Assembly (NCBI GenBank): GCA_934359255.1
Contig: CAKRLG010000012.1
Location: forward strand, 1-64,000
Length of the DNA stretch: 64,000 bases
Reading direction: 5' to 3'
Origin: an uncultured Ruminococcus sp.
GTDB lineage: Bacteria; Bacillota; Clostridia; Lachnospirales; Lachnospiraceae
The notes under the pieces: model-generated
Seen by the model: only the letters and a program-made list of their open reading frames with translations
What the model was told of the DNA's origin: nothing
Databases searched by the model: none
Translations under genes and position numbers: made by a program
Shown here: in pieces, positions 1 through 7,558 of the stretch
How positions within the stretch are numbered: the stretch's first letter is position 1
Layout of the letters: each line of letters starts with the position of its first letter

Positions 1-42
1 CGTTTGAGAAGAAATACAAGACTTAAATGGAGATATGAAAAG

Positions 43-507
43 ATGATTAAAGTACTATTTATTTGCCACGGCAATATTTGCCGATCAACCCTAAGCGAGA
101 GCGTATTTACCCACAAAGTAAACACCCTTGGATTGGAAAATATGTTTGTTATAGATAGTGCTGCAACAAGCAGAGAAGAAATCGGTAACCCTCCTCACAG
201 AGGTACAGTGAATAAATTGAGAGAATTGGGAATTCCATTGGTGCCTCACAGAGCCAGACAGGTCACTTTAGACGACTATGACAAGTTCGATTACATTATA
301 GGTATGGATACTGCAAATATACGTAACCTGAACCGGATGTTGAAGCATGACCCGGAAGGGAAGGTGTATAAACTGTTAAGCTTTGCCGGATCTGGAAGAG
401 ATATAGCAGATCCTTGGTATACAGGAAACTTTGATGAAACTTACAGGGATGTGGAAGAAGGATTAGAGGGGTTTCTGAATTATCTGAGAGAAAAGGGAGA
501 AATATAG
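43..507 (+). CDS. Low-molecular-weight protein tyrosine phosphatase
   Basis: A 154-residue cytoplasmic phosphatase of the LMW-PTP/arsenate reductase fold, expected to hydrolyse phosphotyrosine (or phosphoarginine) on proteins. The P-loop CX5R is at the N-terminus: CHGNICRS with nucleophile Cys8 and Arg14. The general-acid loop DPWYTG is near the C-terminus (Asp123). Both are intact and the length is normal for the family. The frame is open to the window edge, but the ATG at 43 is chosen because the family begins a few residues before the P-loop; a GGAG lies about ten bases upstream. No neighbouring kinase indicates the substrate, and it is not inside a capsule locus here. Confidence 0.93.
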   Translation: MIKVLFICHGNICRSTLSESVFTHKVNTLGLENMFVIDSAATSREEIGNPPHRGTVNKLRELGIPLVPHRARQVTLDDYDKFDYIIGMDTANIRNLNRMLKHDPEGKVYKLLSFAGSGRDIADPWYTGNFDETYRDVEEGLEGFLNYLREKGEI

Positions 508-534
508 GAATCTACAATCTAAAGTACTTTTAAC

Positions 535-564
535 TTGTTTCTATGTATAAAAATATGGTATAAT
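535..564 (+). promoter_or_regulatory. Sigma-A promoter, topoisomerase operon
   Basis: The -35 is TTGTTT at 535-540 and the -10 is TATAAT at 559-564 with an 18-base spacer. A TG dinucleotide one base before the -10 makes it an extended -10. It is the only good promoter between the phosphatase and the topoisomerase genes. Confidence 0.7.
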
Positions 565-623
565 AATCGGCAGTTTTCGTTAAGTACCCCAGTCCCCCAC
601 GAAAAACCGCCGATTAATTATGT

Positions 624-680
624 ACGCGAGCAACGAGCCAAAGTCCGTGCTTGCACGAGACCTTGGCGACTGCCGCGTTA
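624..680 (+). repeat. Dispersed 57-base hairpin repeat, copy 1
   Basis: The 57 bases are identical to 46621-46677 and nearly identical to 46700-46753. The core is a stem-loop: CCAAAGTCCGTGC pairs imperfectly with GCACGAGACCTTGG, and the unit begins ACGCGAGCAACGAG and ends GCCGCGTTA. It is too short to encode a protein and lies between genes in every copy. A degenerate partial copy follows at 717-754. Confidence 0.85.
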
Positions 681-714
681 ATCAAAATTGGTCCACCGGA
701 CCAATTATTGATAT
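677..714 (+). repeat. Palindromic repeat module (AATTGGTCC/GGACCAATT)
   Basis: The nine-base arms AATTGGTCC and GGACCAATT surround a three-base loop (ACC). The module abuts the 57-base repeat and recurs in reverse orientation at 22566-22611, with flanking bases conserved on both sides. Confidence 0.7.
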
Positions 715-814
715 GCAGAGCAACGAGCCAAAGTCTGTGGCTTGAGCCAAAGGAAAGTACCGGGGAGAGAAAGAATAGATATAACGGAAGAAAACGGATA
801 GAAAGGAAAGTATT

Positions 815-2737
815 ATGGCAAAGAAAGACAGTTATGACGCCAGTAGTATCTCGGTTCTGGAAGGTCTTGAGGCAGTCCGGAAGAGACCGGGCATGTATAT
901 AGGCAGCGTTTCCAGGAAAGGTCTCAACCATCTGATTTACGAAATCGTGGACAACTCGGTGGACGAGCATCTGGCAGGGTACTGTGATCTGATCCGGGTT
1001 ACGCTGGAAGCAGACGGTTCCTGCACCGTGTCAGATAACGGACGTGGAATCCCGGTTGGAATGCATGAGAAAGGAATATCTGCGGAGCGTCTGGTATTTA
1101 CCACCCTTCACGCGGGTGGAAAGTTTGATAACGGTGCGTATAAGACCAGCGGTGGTCTTCACGGCGTAGGTTCCTCTGTGGTAAATGCACTGTCTACCTA
1201 TCTTGATGTAAAAGTCAGCAGAGAAGGATACGTACATCATGACCGATATGAGCGGGGAATTCCGGTAATCGAGTTGGAAGAGGGTCTGCTTCCCAAGATC
1301 GGACGTACAAAAGAGACCGGAACCTGTATCAATTTTCTTCCGGATCCGGAGATTTTTGAAAAAACAAGATTTACAGAGGAAGAGGTAAAAAGCCGTCTTC
1401 ATGAAACTGCGTATCTGAACCCTAAACTGACCATTCATTTTGAAGATAAAAGGAAGACGGAACCGGAAGTTATCGATTATCATGAGCCGGAGGGGATCAT
1501 TGGTTTTGTAAGAGATTTGAACGGGAAAAAAGAGACGCTTCATGATCCGGTTTATTTTTCAGGAGAGAGTGATGGAATTACGGTGGAAGGGGTTTTCCAG
1601 TATATCAACGAATTCCATGAAAATGTTCTGGGATTTTGTAATAACATTTATAATGCAGAAGGCGGAACCCATCTGACAGGTTTCAAGACCATGTTTACCA
1701 CGGTTATGAACAACTATGCAAGAGAACTGGGAATTCTGAAGGAAAAAGACAGCAATTTTACCGGTGTGGATATCCGAAATGGTATGACTGCAGTTATCTC
1801 TATCAAACATCCGGCACCTCGTTTTGAGGGACAGACCAAGACCAAGCTGGATAATCAGGATGCATCTAAGGCGACAGCCAAGGTTACAGGAGATGAGATT
1901 GTTCGATTCTTTGACCGTAATCTGGAGACTTTGAAAACGGTTCTTTCCTGTGCAGAACGTTCTGCCAAGATTCGCAAGACCGAAGAAAAGGCAAAAACCA
2001 ATCTTTTGACGAAACAGAAGTATTCTTTTGATTCCAATGGGAAACTGGCAAACTGTGTGAAAAAAGATCCGGAAAAATGCGAAATATTTATCGTCGAGGG
2101 AGATTCCGCCGGCGGCTCTGCAAAATCAGCCAGAGACCGTAATTATCAGGCTATTTTACCAATTCGTGGAAAAATCCTGAACGTGGAAAAAGCAACGATA
2201 GATAAAGTACTGGCGAATGCAGAAATCAAGACCATGATCAATGCATTTGGCTGCGGATTTTCCGAGGGGTATGGCAATGATTTTGATATTACAAAGCTTC
2301 GGTATGACAAGATTATCATCATGGCCGATGCGGATGTGGACGGAGCCCATATTTCTACCCTGTTGCTGACTTTGTTTTATCGTTTTATGCCGGAACTGAT
2401 CTATGAAGGCCATGTATACATTGCTATGCCGCCATTGTATAAAGTGATCCCTTCCAAAGGGGAAGAGGAATATCTGTATGATGATAAGGCACTGGAAAAA
2501 TACAGAAAAACTCACACCGGATCCTTTACTCTGCAGCGCTACAAAGGTCTGGGTGAAATGGATGCCCAGCAGTTATGGGAGACAACTCTGGATCCGAAGA
2601 CAAGAATTTTGAAACGGGTGGAAATCGAAGATGCGAGAATGGCATCTGACGTGACAGAAGTACTGATGGGAACGGACGTACCTCCCCGAAAAGCATTTAT
2701 TTATCAGCATGCGCAGAACGCACAGCTGGATATCTGA
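815..2737 (+). CDS. parE: Type IIA topoisomerase subunit B (ParE/GyrB family)
   Basis: The 640-residue ATPase subunit of a type IIA topoisomerase, acting with the next gene. GHKL ATPase motifs are present: Glu43/Asn47 in EIVDNSVDEH, DNGRGIP (74-80) and GGLHGVGSS (113-121). The transducer follows, then TOPRIM with EGDSAGGS (428-435) and DADVDG (505-510), and the C-terminal QRYKGLGEM (574-582). The start follows AAAGGA. It could be called gyrB on similarity alone. The partner lacks a GyrA box and no dnaA-dnaN-recF genes are adjacent, so a topoisomerase IV-like role is favoured by inference. Confidence 0.85.
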   Translation: MAKKDSYDASSISVLEGLEAVRKRPGMYIGSVSRKGLNHLIYEIVDNSVDEHLAGYCDLIRVTLEADGSCTVSDNGRGIPVGMHEKGISAERLVFTTLHAGGKFDNGAYKTSGGLHGVGSSVVNALSTYLDVKVSREGYVHHDRYERGIPVIELEEGLLPKIGRTKETGTCINFLPDPEIFEKTRFTEEEVKSRLHETAYLNPKLTIHFEDKRKTEPEVIDYHEPEGIIGFVRDLNGKKETLHDPVYFSGESDGITVEGVFQYINEFHENVLGFCNNIYNAEGGTHLTGFKTMFTTVMNNYARELGILKEKDSNFTGVDIRNGMTAVISIKHPAPRFEGQTKTKLDNQDASKATAKVTGDEIVRFFDRNLETLKTVLSCAERSAKIRKTEEKAKTNLLTKQKYSFDSNGKLANCVKKDPEKCEIFIVEGDSAGGSAKSARDRNYQAILPIRGKILNVEKATIDKVLANAEIKTMINAFGCGFSEGYGNDFDITKLRYDKIIIMADADVDGAHISTLLLTLFYRFMPELIYEGHVYIAMPPLYKVIPSKGEEEYLYDDKALEKYRKTHTGSFTLQRYKGLGEMDAQQLWETTLDPKTRILKRVEIEDARMASDVTEVLMGTDVPPRKAFIYQHAQNAQLDI

Positions 2738-2758
2738 TAGAACGATCAGGAGGAAAAC

Positions 2759-4996
2759 ATGGAAGGACAGATTATCAGAACCGAATATTCCGAGGTAATG
2801 CAGAAGTCTTATATTGACTATGCCATGAGTGTTATCGTATCAAGAGCATTGCCGGATGTTCGTGACGGATTGAAACCGGTACAAAGAAGAACCCTGTATG
2901 ATATGTATGAACTGGGTATCCGCTATGACAGGCCTTACCGAAAATGCGCCCGTATCGTAGGTGATACCATGGGTAAATATCATCCACATGGCGACAGTTC
3001 CATCTATGATGCCCTGGTGGTCATGGCACAGGACTTTAAGAAGGGACAGGCTCTGGTAGACGGCCATGGAAACTTTGGCTCCATCGAGGGTGACGGAGCC
3101 GCTGCCATGCGATATACGGAAGCAAGACTGGAAAAAATCACTCAGGAAGTATATCTGAGTGATATGGACAAAAATGTAGTGGACTTTATGCCGAACTTCG
3201 ATGAGACGGAAAAAGAACCGGTGGTATTGCCGGTTCGTGTTCCCAATCTTCTGTTAAATGGAGCAGACGGCATTGCGGTAGGTATGGCTACCAGCATTCC
3301 GCCCCATAACCTGGCAGAGATCGTGGACGGCGTAAAAGCATACATGAAAAATAATGAGATTACAGTAAAACAGCTCATGCGCTATATCAAGGGTCCGGAT
3401 TTTCCGACCGGTGGTATTGTGATCAACAAGGATGAACTTCTGAAAATCTATGAGACCGGAAGCGGTAAGATCAAAATCCGCGGAAAAGTGGAAGAAGAGA
3501 AGTTAAAAGGCGGAAAAGTCAATCTGGTGATCACCGAAATCCCCTACCCAATGGTGGGAGCCAATATCGGCAAGTTCCTGAATGATGTGGCAGGACTGGT
3601 AGAATCTAAAAAAGCCACCGATATTGTGGATATTTCCAATCAGTCATCCAAAGAAGGTATCCGGATCGTTCTGGAACTGAAAAAAGGTGCAGATGTGGAA
3701 AATCTGAAGAACATGCTTTATAAAAAGACTCGTCTGGAAGACACCTTTGGTGTCAACATGCTGGCAGTAGCAGATGGCAGGCCGGAGACTTTAAGCCTGA
3801 AACAGATCATTGAACACCATGTGGATTTTCAGTTTGAAGTATGTACCAGAAAGCATCAGACCCTGTTAAATAAAGAACTGGAGAAGAAAGAGATTCAGGA
3901 AGGTCTTATTAAGGCCTGCGACGTTATTGATCTGATCATCGAGATCCTTCGGGGAAGCAAGAATCAGAAACAGGTAAAGGAATGTCTGGTTCACGGGGTA
4001 ACGGAGGGAATCCGGTTCAAGACAAAAGCCAGTGAAAAGGCAGCAAAGAAGCTGAGCTTTACTGAGCGACAGGCGACAGCAATCCTGGAGATGCGTCTGT
4101 ACAAACTGATTGGTCTGGAAATCGAAGCACTGATGGCAGACCATGAGAAGACACTGGAAAATATCGCCAGATATGAGGACATTCTGAATAATTATGACAC
4201 CATGGCCCAGGTGATCATGGATGACCTGGATCATGTGAAAAAGGCATATGGAAGAAAACGTCGTACCGTTATCGAAAACATGGAAGAGGCTGTTTTTGAA
4301 GAAAAGAAAATCGAGGAAGCAGAAATATGTTTCTTGATGGATCGCTTCGGTTATGCTAAGACATTGGATAAAAATACCTATGAACGAAACAAAGAGACTG
4401 TTCATGGAGAATACAAATATGTATTTACCTGTATGAACACAGATAAAATCTGTCTGTTTACAGATAAGGGACAGATGCATACTGTGAAAGTGATGGATCT
4501 TCCGCTTACAAGACTGAGAGATAAAGGGGTTCCGGTAGATAACCTGAGTAATTTCTCCAGTGCACAGGAAACGCTGCTTTGCGTATGCAGCATGGAAGAG
4601 GTAAAGAACTCCCAGCTGCTGTTCCTTACCAAATCCGGCATGATCAAGCAGGTACCCGGAACTGAATTTGACGTGATCAAACGGACCATTGCCTCCACGA
4701 AGCTGTCAGAGGATGATGAACTGGTGCTGGTAGGCCTGTGCGATACCATGGATTATGTAGTACTGCAGAGCCATGACGGCTATTTCCTGCGTTTCTTAAA
4801 AGAAGAAGTCCCGGAGAAGAAAAAAGCAGCTTTGGGTGTCAGGGCTATGAAACTCGCAGACAAAGATTATCTGGAACAGGGATATCTTCTGGAAAGCCGA
4901 ATGGAATATCAGACGGAATACAAGGGTAAACAGATGATTCTGAACAAGATCAAACTGGGAAAACGGGATACGAAAGGTACAAAAGTACGCGTATAA
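2759..4996 (+). CDS. parC: Type IIA topoisomerase subunit A (ParC/GyrA family)
   Basis: The 745-residue DNA cleavage/rejoining subunit. The catalytic tyrosine is Tyr119 in [10 protein letters not shown]. The quinolone region [13 protein letters not shown] retains Ser80 and Asp84 (equivalent to E. coli GyrA Ser83 and Asp87), so no classical resistance change is seen. The C-terminal beta-propeller is present but no QRRGGKG-like GyrA box is visible; the corresponding stretch reads [12 protein letters not shown]. The protein is shorter than typical GyrA. AGGAGG precedes the ATG and the gap from subunit B is 21 bases, so the two are one operon. Confidence 0.87.
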   Translation: MEGQIIRTEYSEVMQKSYIDYAMSVIVSRALPDVRDGLKPVQRRTLYDMYELGIRYDRPYRKCARIVGDTMGKYHPHGDSSIYDALVVMAQDFKKGQALVDGHGNFGSIEGDGAAAMRYTEARLEKITQEVYLSDMDKNVVDFMPNFDETEKEPVVLPVRVPNLLLNGADGIAVGMATSIPPHNLAEIVDGVKAYMKNNEITVKQLMRYIKGPDFPTGGIVINKDELLKIYETGSGKIKIRGKVEEEKLKGGKVNLVITEIPYPMVGANIGKFLNDVAGLVESKKATDIVDISNQSSKEGIRIVLELKKGADVENLKNMLYKKTRLEDTFGVNMLAVADGRPETLSLKQIIEHHVDFQFEVCTRKHQTLLNKELEKKEIQEGLIKACDVIDLIIEILRGSKNQKQVKECLVHGVTEGIRFKTKASEKAAKKLSFTERQATAILEMRLYKLIGLEIEALMADHEKTLENIARYEDILNNYDTMAQVIMDDLDHVKKAYGRKRRTVIENMEEAVFEEKKIEEAEICFLMDRFGYAKTLDKNTYERNKETVHGEYKYVFTCMNTDKICLFTDKGQMHTVKVMDLPLTRLRDKGVPVDNLSNFSSAQETLLCVCSMEEVKNSQLLFLTKSGMIKQVPGTEFDVIKRTIASTKLSEDDELVLVGLCDTMDYVVLQSHDGYFLRFLKEEVPEKKKAALGVRAMKLADKDYLEQGYLLESRMEYQTEYKGKQMILNKIKLGKRDTKGTKVRV

Positions 4997-5068
4997 CGAA
5001 TATGGTTCACAAAAAAACGGAGTGAACAGTAACGAGTAGGGCAGTCAGAATGAAAAACCTGAAAACAC

Positions 5069-5097
5069 TTGCTTTTTGTATTGAGAAGTGTTATGAT
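5069..5097 (+). promoter_or_regulatory. Candidate promoter, rimP-infB operon
   Basis: TTGCTT (5069-5074) and TATGAT (5092-5097) are 17 bases apart. This would start a leader of about 150 bases containing two hairpins before rimP. Confidence 0.5.
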
Positions 5098-5124
5098 AAG
5101 CATGTTAATAGATGATTACTAGTT

Positions 5125-5156
5125 ATAAGAGTGGGCGATACGTCCACTCTTATTTG
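5125..5156 (+). terminator. Terminator-like hairpin in the rimP leader
   Basis: A perfect ten-base stem (ATAAGAGTGG / CCACTCTTAT) with a nine-base loop is followed by TTTG. It could end the topoisomerase operon or act as an attenuator in the rimP leader. The U-tract is weak. Confidence 0.6.
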
Positions 5157-5212
5157 TTGCATTGTGCATTATTTTCGGTCTCCGGACCGGAGAGTGGCGC
5201 AGAGAAATGGTG

Positions 5213-5234
5213 AAGGGTCCTGTGGGCCTTTTTC
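5213..5234 (+). terminator. Second terminator-like hairpin before rimP
   Basis: AAGGGTCC pairs with GGGCCTT across a TGT loop and runs into five T residues, about 20 bases before the rimP start codon. An intrinsic terminator this close to the gene suggests transcription attenuation. A compact palindrome (TCTCCGG-A-CCGGAGA, about 5179-5193) lies just upstream. Confidence 0.5.
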
Positions 5235-5256
5235 CATATAGAAGGTGGTGAAAAGC

Positions 5257-5724
5257 ATGAGTTTAAGAGAACAGTATGAACAGAAGGCAGAAGCTATGGC
5301 CCAGCCGGTGATCGATCAGTTCGGATTTGAACTGGTGGATGTGGAATACGTAAAAGAAGCGGGTAACTGGTACTTACGTTTTTACATTGACAAAGAAGGC
5401 GGAATTACAGTGGATGATTGTGAAGCTGTCAGCAGAATCTTCAGCGATAAACTGGATGAACTGGATTTTATCGAAGATGCTTATATTATGGAAGTAAGTT
5501 CCCCTGGTCTTGGACGTCCTCTGAAAAAAGAAAAAGATTACGTAAGAAGTATGGGAAAAGAGGTTGAGATCCGTACCTACCGTCCCATTAACAAAGAAAA
5601 AGAATTCTACGGAATCCTGAGTGCATATGATGAAAGTAGCGTGACGATCACCACAGAGGATCAGAAAGAGCAGACATTTGAAAAAGCAGATATCGCATTG
5701 ATTCGTCTTGCTTTTGATTTTTAA
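5257..5724 (+). CDS. rimP: Ribosome maturation factor RimP
   Basis: A 155-residue cytoplasmic assembly factor for the 30S subunit. The signature EVSSPGLGRPL is near residues 79-89, between the N-terminal alpha/beta domain and the C-terminal Sm-like barrel. In-frame GTG codons lie upstream, but the ATG at 5257 is chosen because AAGGTGG sits nine bases before it. First gene of the canonical rimP-nusA-infB operon; nusA begins 16 bases after its stop. Confidence 0.95.
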   Translation: MSLREQYEQKAEAMAQPVIDQFGFELVDVEYVKEAGNWYLRFYIDKEGGITVDDCEAVSRIFSDKLDELDFIEDAYIMEVSSPGLGRPLKKEKDYVRSMGKEVEIRTYRPINKEKEFYGILSAYDESSVTITTEDQKEQTFEKADIALIRLAFDF

Positions 5725-5740
5725 GGAGGATAAAGAAAAA

Positions 5741-6916
5741 ATGAACACAGAATTACTGGAAGCGTTAACTATTCTGGAAAAAGAAAAAAATATCAGCAAA
5801 GAAGTTCTGATGGAAGCAATCGAACAGTCTCTGATTCAGGCCTGTAAAAACCATTTTGGAAAAGCAGATAACGTACATGTCACCATCGATCATGAAACCT
5901 GCGAGTTCAGCGTATATGCTGACAAGACCGTAGTGGAAGTGGTAGAGGATCCGGTGATGGAGATCAGCCTTTCCAATGCGAAGATGATGGATTCCAAATA
6001 TGAACTGGGGGATATCGTTCAGGTTCCGATCCAGTCCAAACAGTTTGGACGTATCGCGACACAGAATGCAAAGAATGTGATTCTGCAGAAGATCCGTGAG
6101 GAAGAAAGAAAAGTTCTGTATGATGAATATTTCCAGAAAGAAAAAGACGTGGTTACCGGTGTGGTACAGCGTTACATGGGAAAAAATGTCAGCGTGAATC
6201 TGGGTAAAGTAGATGCGATCCTGAGTGAAAACGAACAGGTCAAAGGTGAAGTATACAAACCGACCGAGCGTATCAAAGTATATGTACTGGAAGTCAAGGA
6301 TTCACCGAAAGGACCGAAGATCATGGTTTCCAGAACTCATCCGGAACTGGTAAAACGTCTCTTTGAAGCAGAAGTGACTGAGGTAAAAGACGGTATCGTA
6401 GAGATCAAGAGTATCGCAAGAGAAGCCGGTTCCAGAACCAAGATTGCTGTATGGTCCAATGATCCGGATGTCGATGCAGTTGGTGCCTGTGTAGGTATGA
6501 ATGGTGCCAGAGTAAATACCATTGTGGAAGAACTGCGTGGTGAGAAGATCGATATCATCAGCTGGAACGAGAATCCGGCACTGTTAATTGAGAATGCACT
6601 GAGCCCTGCAAAGGTGATCACTGTACTGGCAGATCCGGATGAGAAGACTGCACTGGTTATTGTTCCGGATTATCAGCTGTCTCTGGCAATCGGTAAAGAA
6701 GGACAGAATGCCCGTCTGGCAGCCCGTCTGACAGGTTTCAAGATTGATATCAAGAGTGAGACACAGGCAAGAGAAGCCGGTGATTTTGAATATTATCAGG
6801 AGCCTGACGAAGAAGAGGGTGAAGATTCCATGGAAGATGCTCTGGCCGGTGTAGAACTGGATGAAGAACCGAAAACAAAAGAGATTTTGGAAGAGACATC
6901 CACAGAAGAAGAGTAA
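5741..6916 (+). CDS. nusA: Transcription termination/antitermination factor NusA
   Basis: A 391-residue RNA polymerase-binding factor. Domains in order: N-terminal polymerase-binding domain (about 1-125), S1 (about 135-200), KH1 ([15 protein letters not shown], about 250-275) and KH2 ([15 protein letters not shown], about 318-340). A strongly acidic tail rich in Glu closes the protein and there are no C-terminal acidic repeats of the E. coli kind. The start is the ATG after AGGAGGATAAAG. Co-transcribed with rimP and rnpM. Confidence 0.96.
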   Translation: MNTELLEALTILEKEKNISKEVLMEAIEQSLIQACKNHFGKADNVHVTIDHETCEFSVYADKTVVEVVEDPVMEISLSNAKMMDSKYELGDIVQVPIQSKQFGRIATQNAKNVILQKIREEERKVLYDEYFQKEKDVVTGVVQRYMGKNVSVNLGKVDAILSENEQVKGEVYKPTERIKVYVLEVKDSPKGPKIMVSRTHPELVKRLFEAEVTEVKDGIVEIKSIAREAGSRTKIAVWSNDPDVDAVGACVGMNGARVNTIVEELRGEKIDIISWNENPALLIENALSPAKVITVLADPDEKTALVIVPDYQLSLAIGKEGQNARLAARLTGFKIDIKSETQAREAGDFEYYQEPDEEEGEDSMEDALAGVELDEEPKTKEILEETSTEEE

Positions 6917-6945
6917 GACCTGAAAAAACAGTGAGGCGGATAGCT

Positions 6946-7221
6946 ATGGGAAATATAAAAAAGGTGCCGCTGCGGAAGTGTATCGGATGCAATGAGATGA
7001 AAAATAAAAAGGAAATGATGCGTGTACTGAAGACGCCGGAAGGGGAAATCGTACTGGATGTGACCGGAAGAAAAAACGGTCGCGGCGCATATCTTTGTTT
7101 CTCAAAGGAATGTCTGCAAAAAGCCATCAAGAACAAAGGGCTGGAACGTTCCCTGAAGATGCAGATTCCGCAGGAGGTCTATGAGAACCTTGAAAGGGAG
7201 CTGGATACGATTGAATTGTAA
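6946..7221 (+). CDS. rnpM: RNase P modulator RnpM (YlxR, DUF448)
   Basis: A 91-residue basic protein of the YlxR family, recently described as an RNase P modulator in Gram-positive bacteria. The family motif RKCIGCNEMKNKKEMMR is at the N-terminus and GRGAYLC follows in the middle. The ATG at 6946 follows GAGGCGG. An upstream in-frame GTG at 6931 is less well placed. It sits between nusA and ylxQ as in most Firmicutes. Confidence 0.9.
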   Translation: MGNIKKVPLRKCIGCNEMKNKKEMMRVLKTPEGEIVLDVTGRKNGRGAYLCFSKECLQKAIKNKGLERSLKMQIPQEVYENLERELDTIEL

Positions 7222-7519
7222 TAAAGTACTATCACTGATCGGACTTTCCACCAAGGCAGGTAAGATTGTCAGCGGAGAGTTTTCAACGGAGAAAGCGGTA
7301 AAGACAGGAAAAGCCTGGCTGGTCATCGTTTCGGCGGAAGCGTCGGACAATACCAAAAAGAAATTCCATAACATGTGTACGTATTATGAAGTGCCGTGTT
7401 ATGATTTCGGAGGAAAAGAGGAGCTGGGAAGAGCCATGGGAAAAGAATTCCGTGCGTCTCTGGCAGTAACAGATGAAAACCTGGCGGCAGCAATGGAAAA
7501 ACAGCTGAAATCTGAATAA
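7181..7519 (+). CDS. ylxQ: L7Ae-family RNA-binding protein YlxQ
   Basis: A 112-residue K-turn RNA-binding protein of the ribosomal L7Ae/L30e family, with the typical VLSLIGLSTKAGKIVSGE near the N-terminus. The ATG at 7181 lies only three bases after AGGAGG and overlaps rnpM by 41 bases. A TTG at 7211 would give a 102-residue form that matches the usual family start better. Translation is probably coupled to rnpM either way. Confidence 0.87.
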   Translation: MRTLKGSWIRLNCNKVLSLIGLSTKAGKIVSGEFSTEKAVKTGKAWLVIVSAEASDNTKKKFHNMCTYYEVPCYDFGGKEELGRAMGKEFRASLAVTDENLAAAMEKQLKSE

Positions 7520-7558
7520 TTACATTTCTTGGCATGGAGCAGAAAGGTTGGTGGTAGA

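Larger units (their letters stand above)
508..814 (+). other. Intergenic leader of the topoisomerase operon
   Basis: This 307-base gap has no convincing gene. It holds a promoter (535-564), a long imperfect stem-loop (566-614), one full copy of a dispersed hairpin repeat (624-680), a GGTCC-type palindrome (684-706) and a degenerate partial repeat (717-754). The transcript leader before the subunit B gene would be about 245 bases, unusually long. Short open frames here lack ribosome sites and fall inside the repeats. Confidence 0.6.

Noticed and set aside
651..902. Short frame in the topoisomerase leader overlapping the next gene
   Set aside because: It lies in the repeat elements and overlaps the true start of subunit B in another frame.
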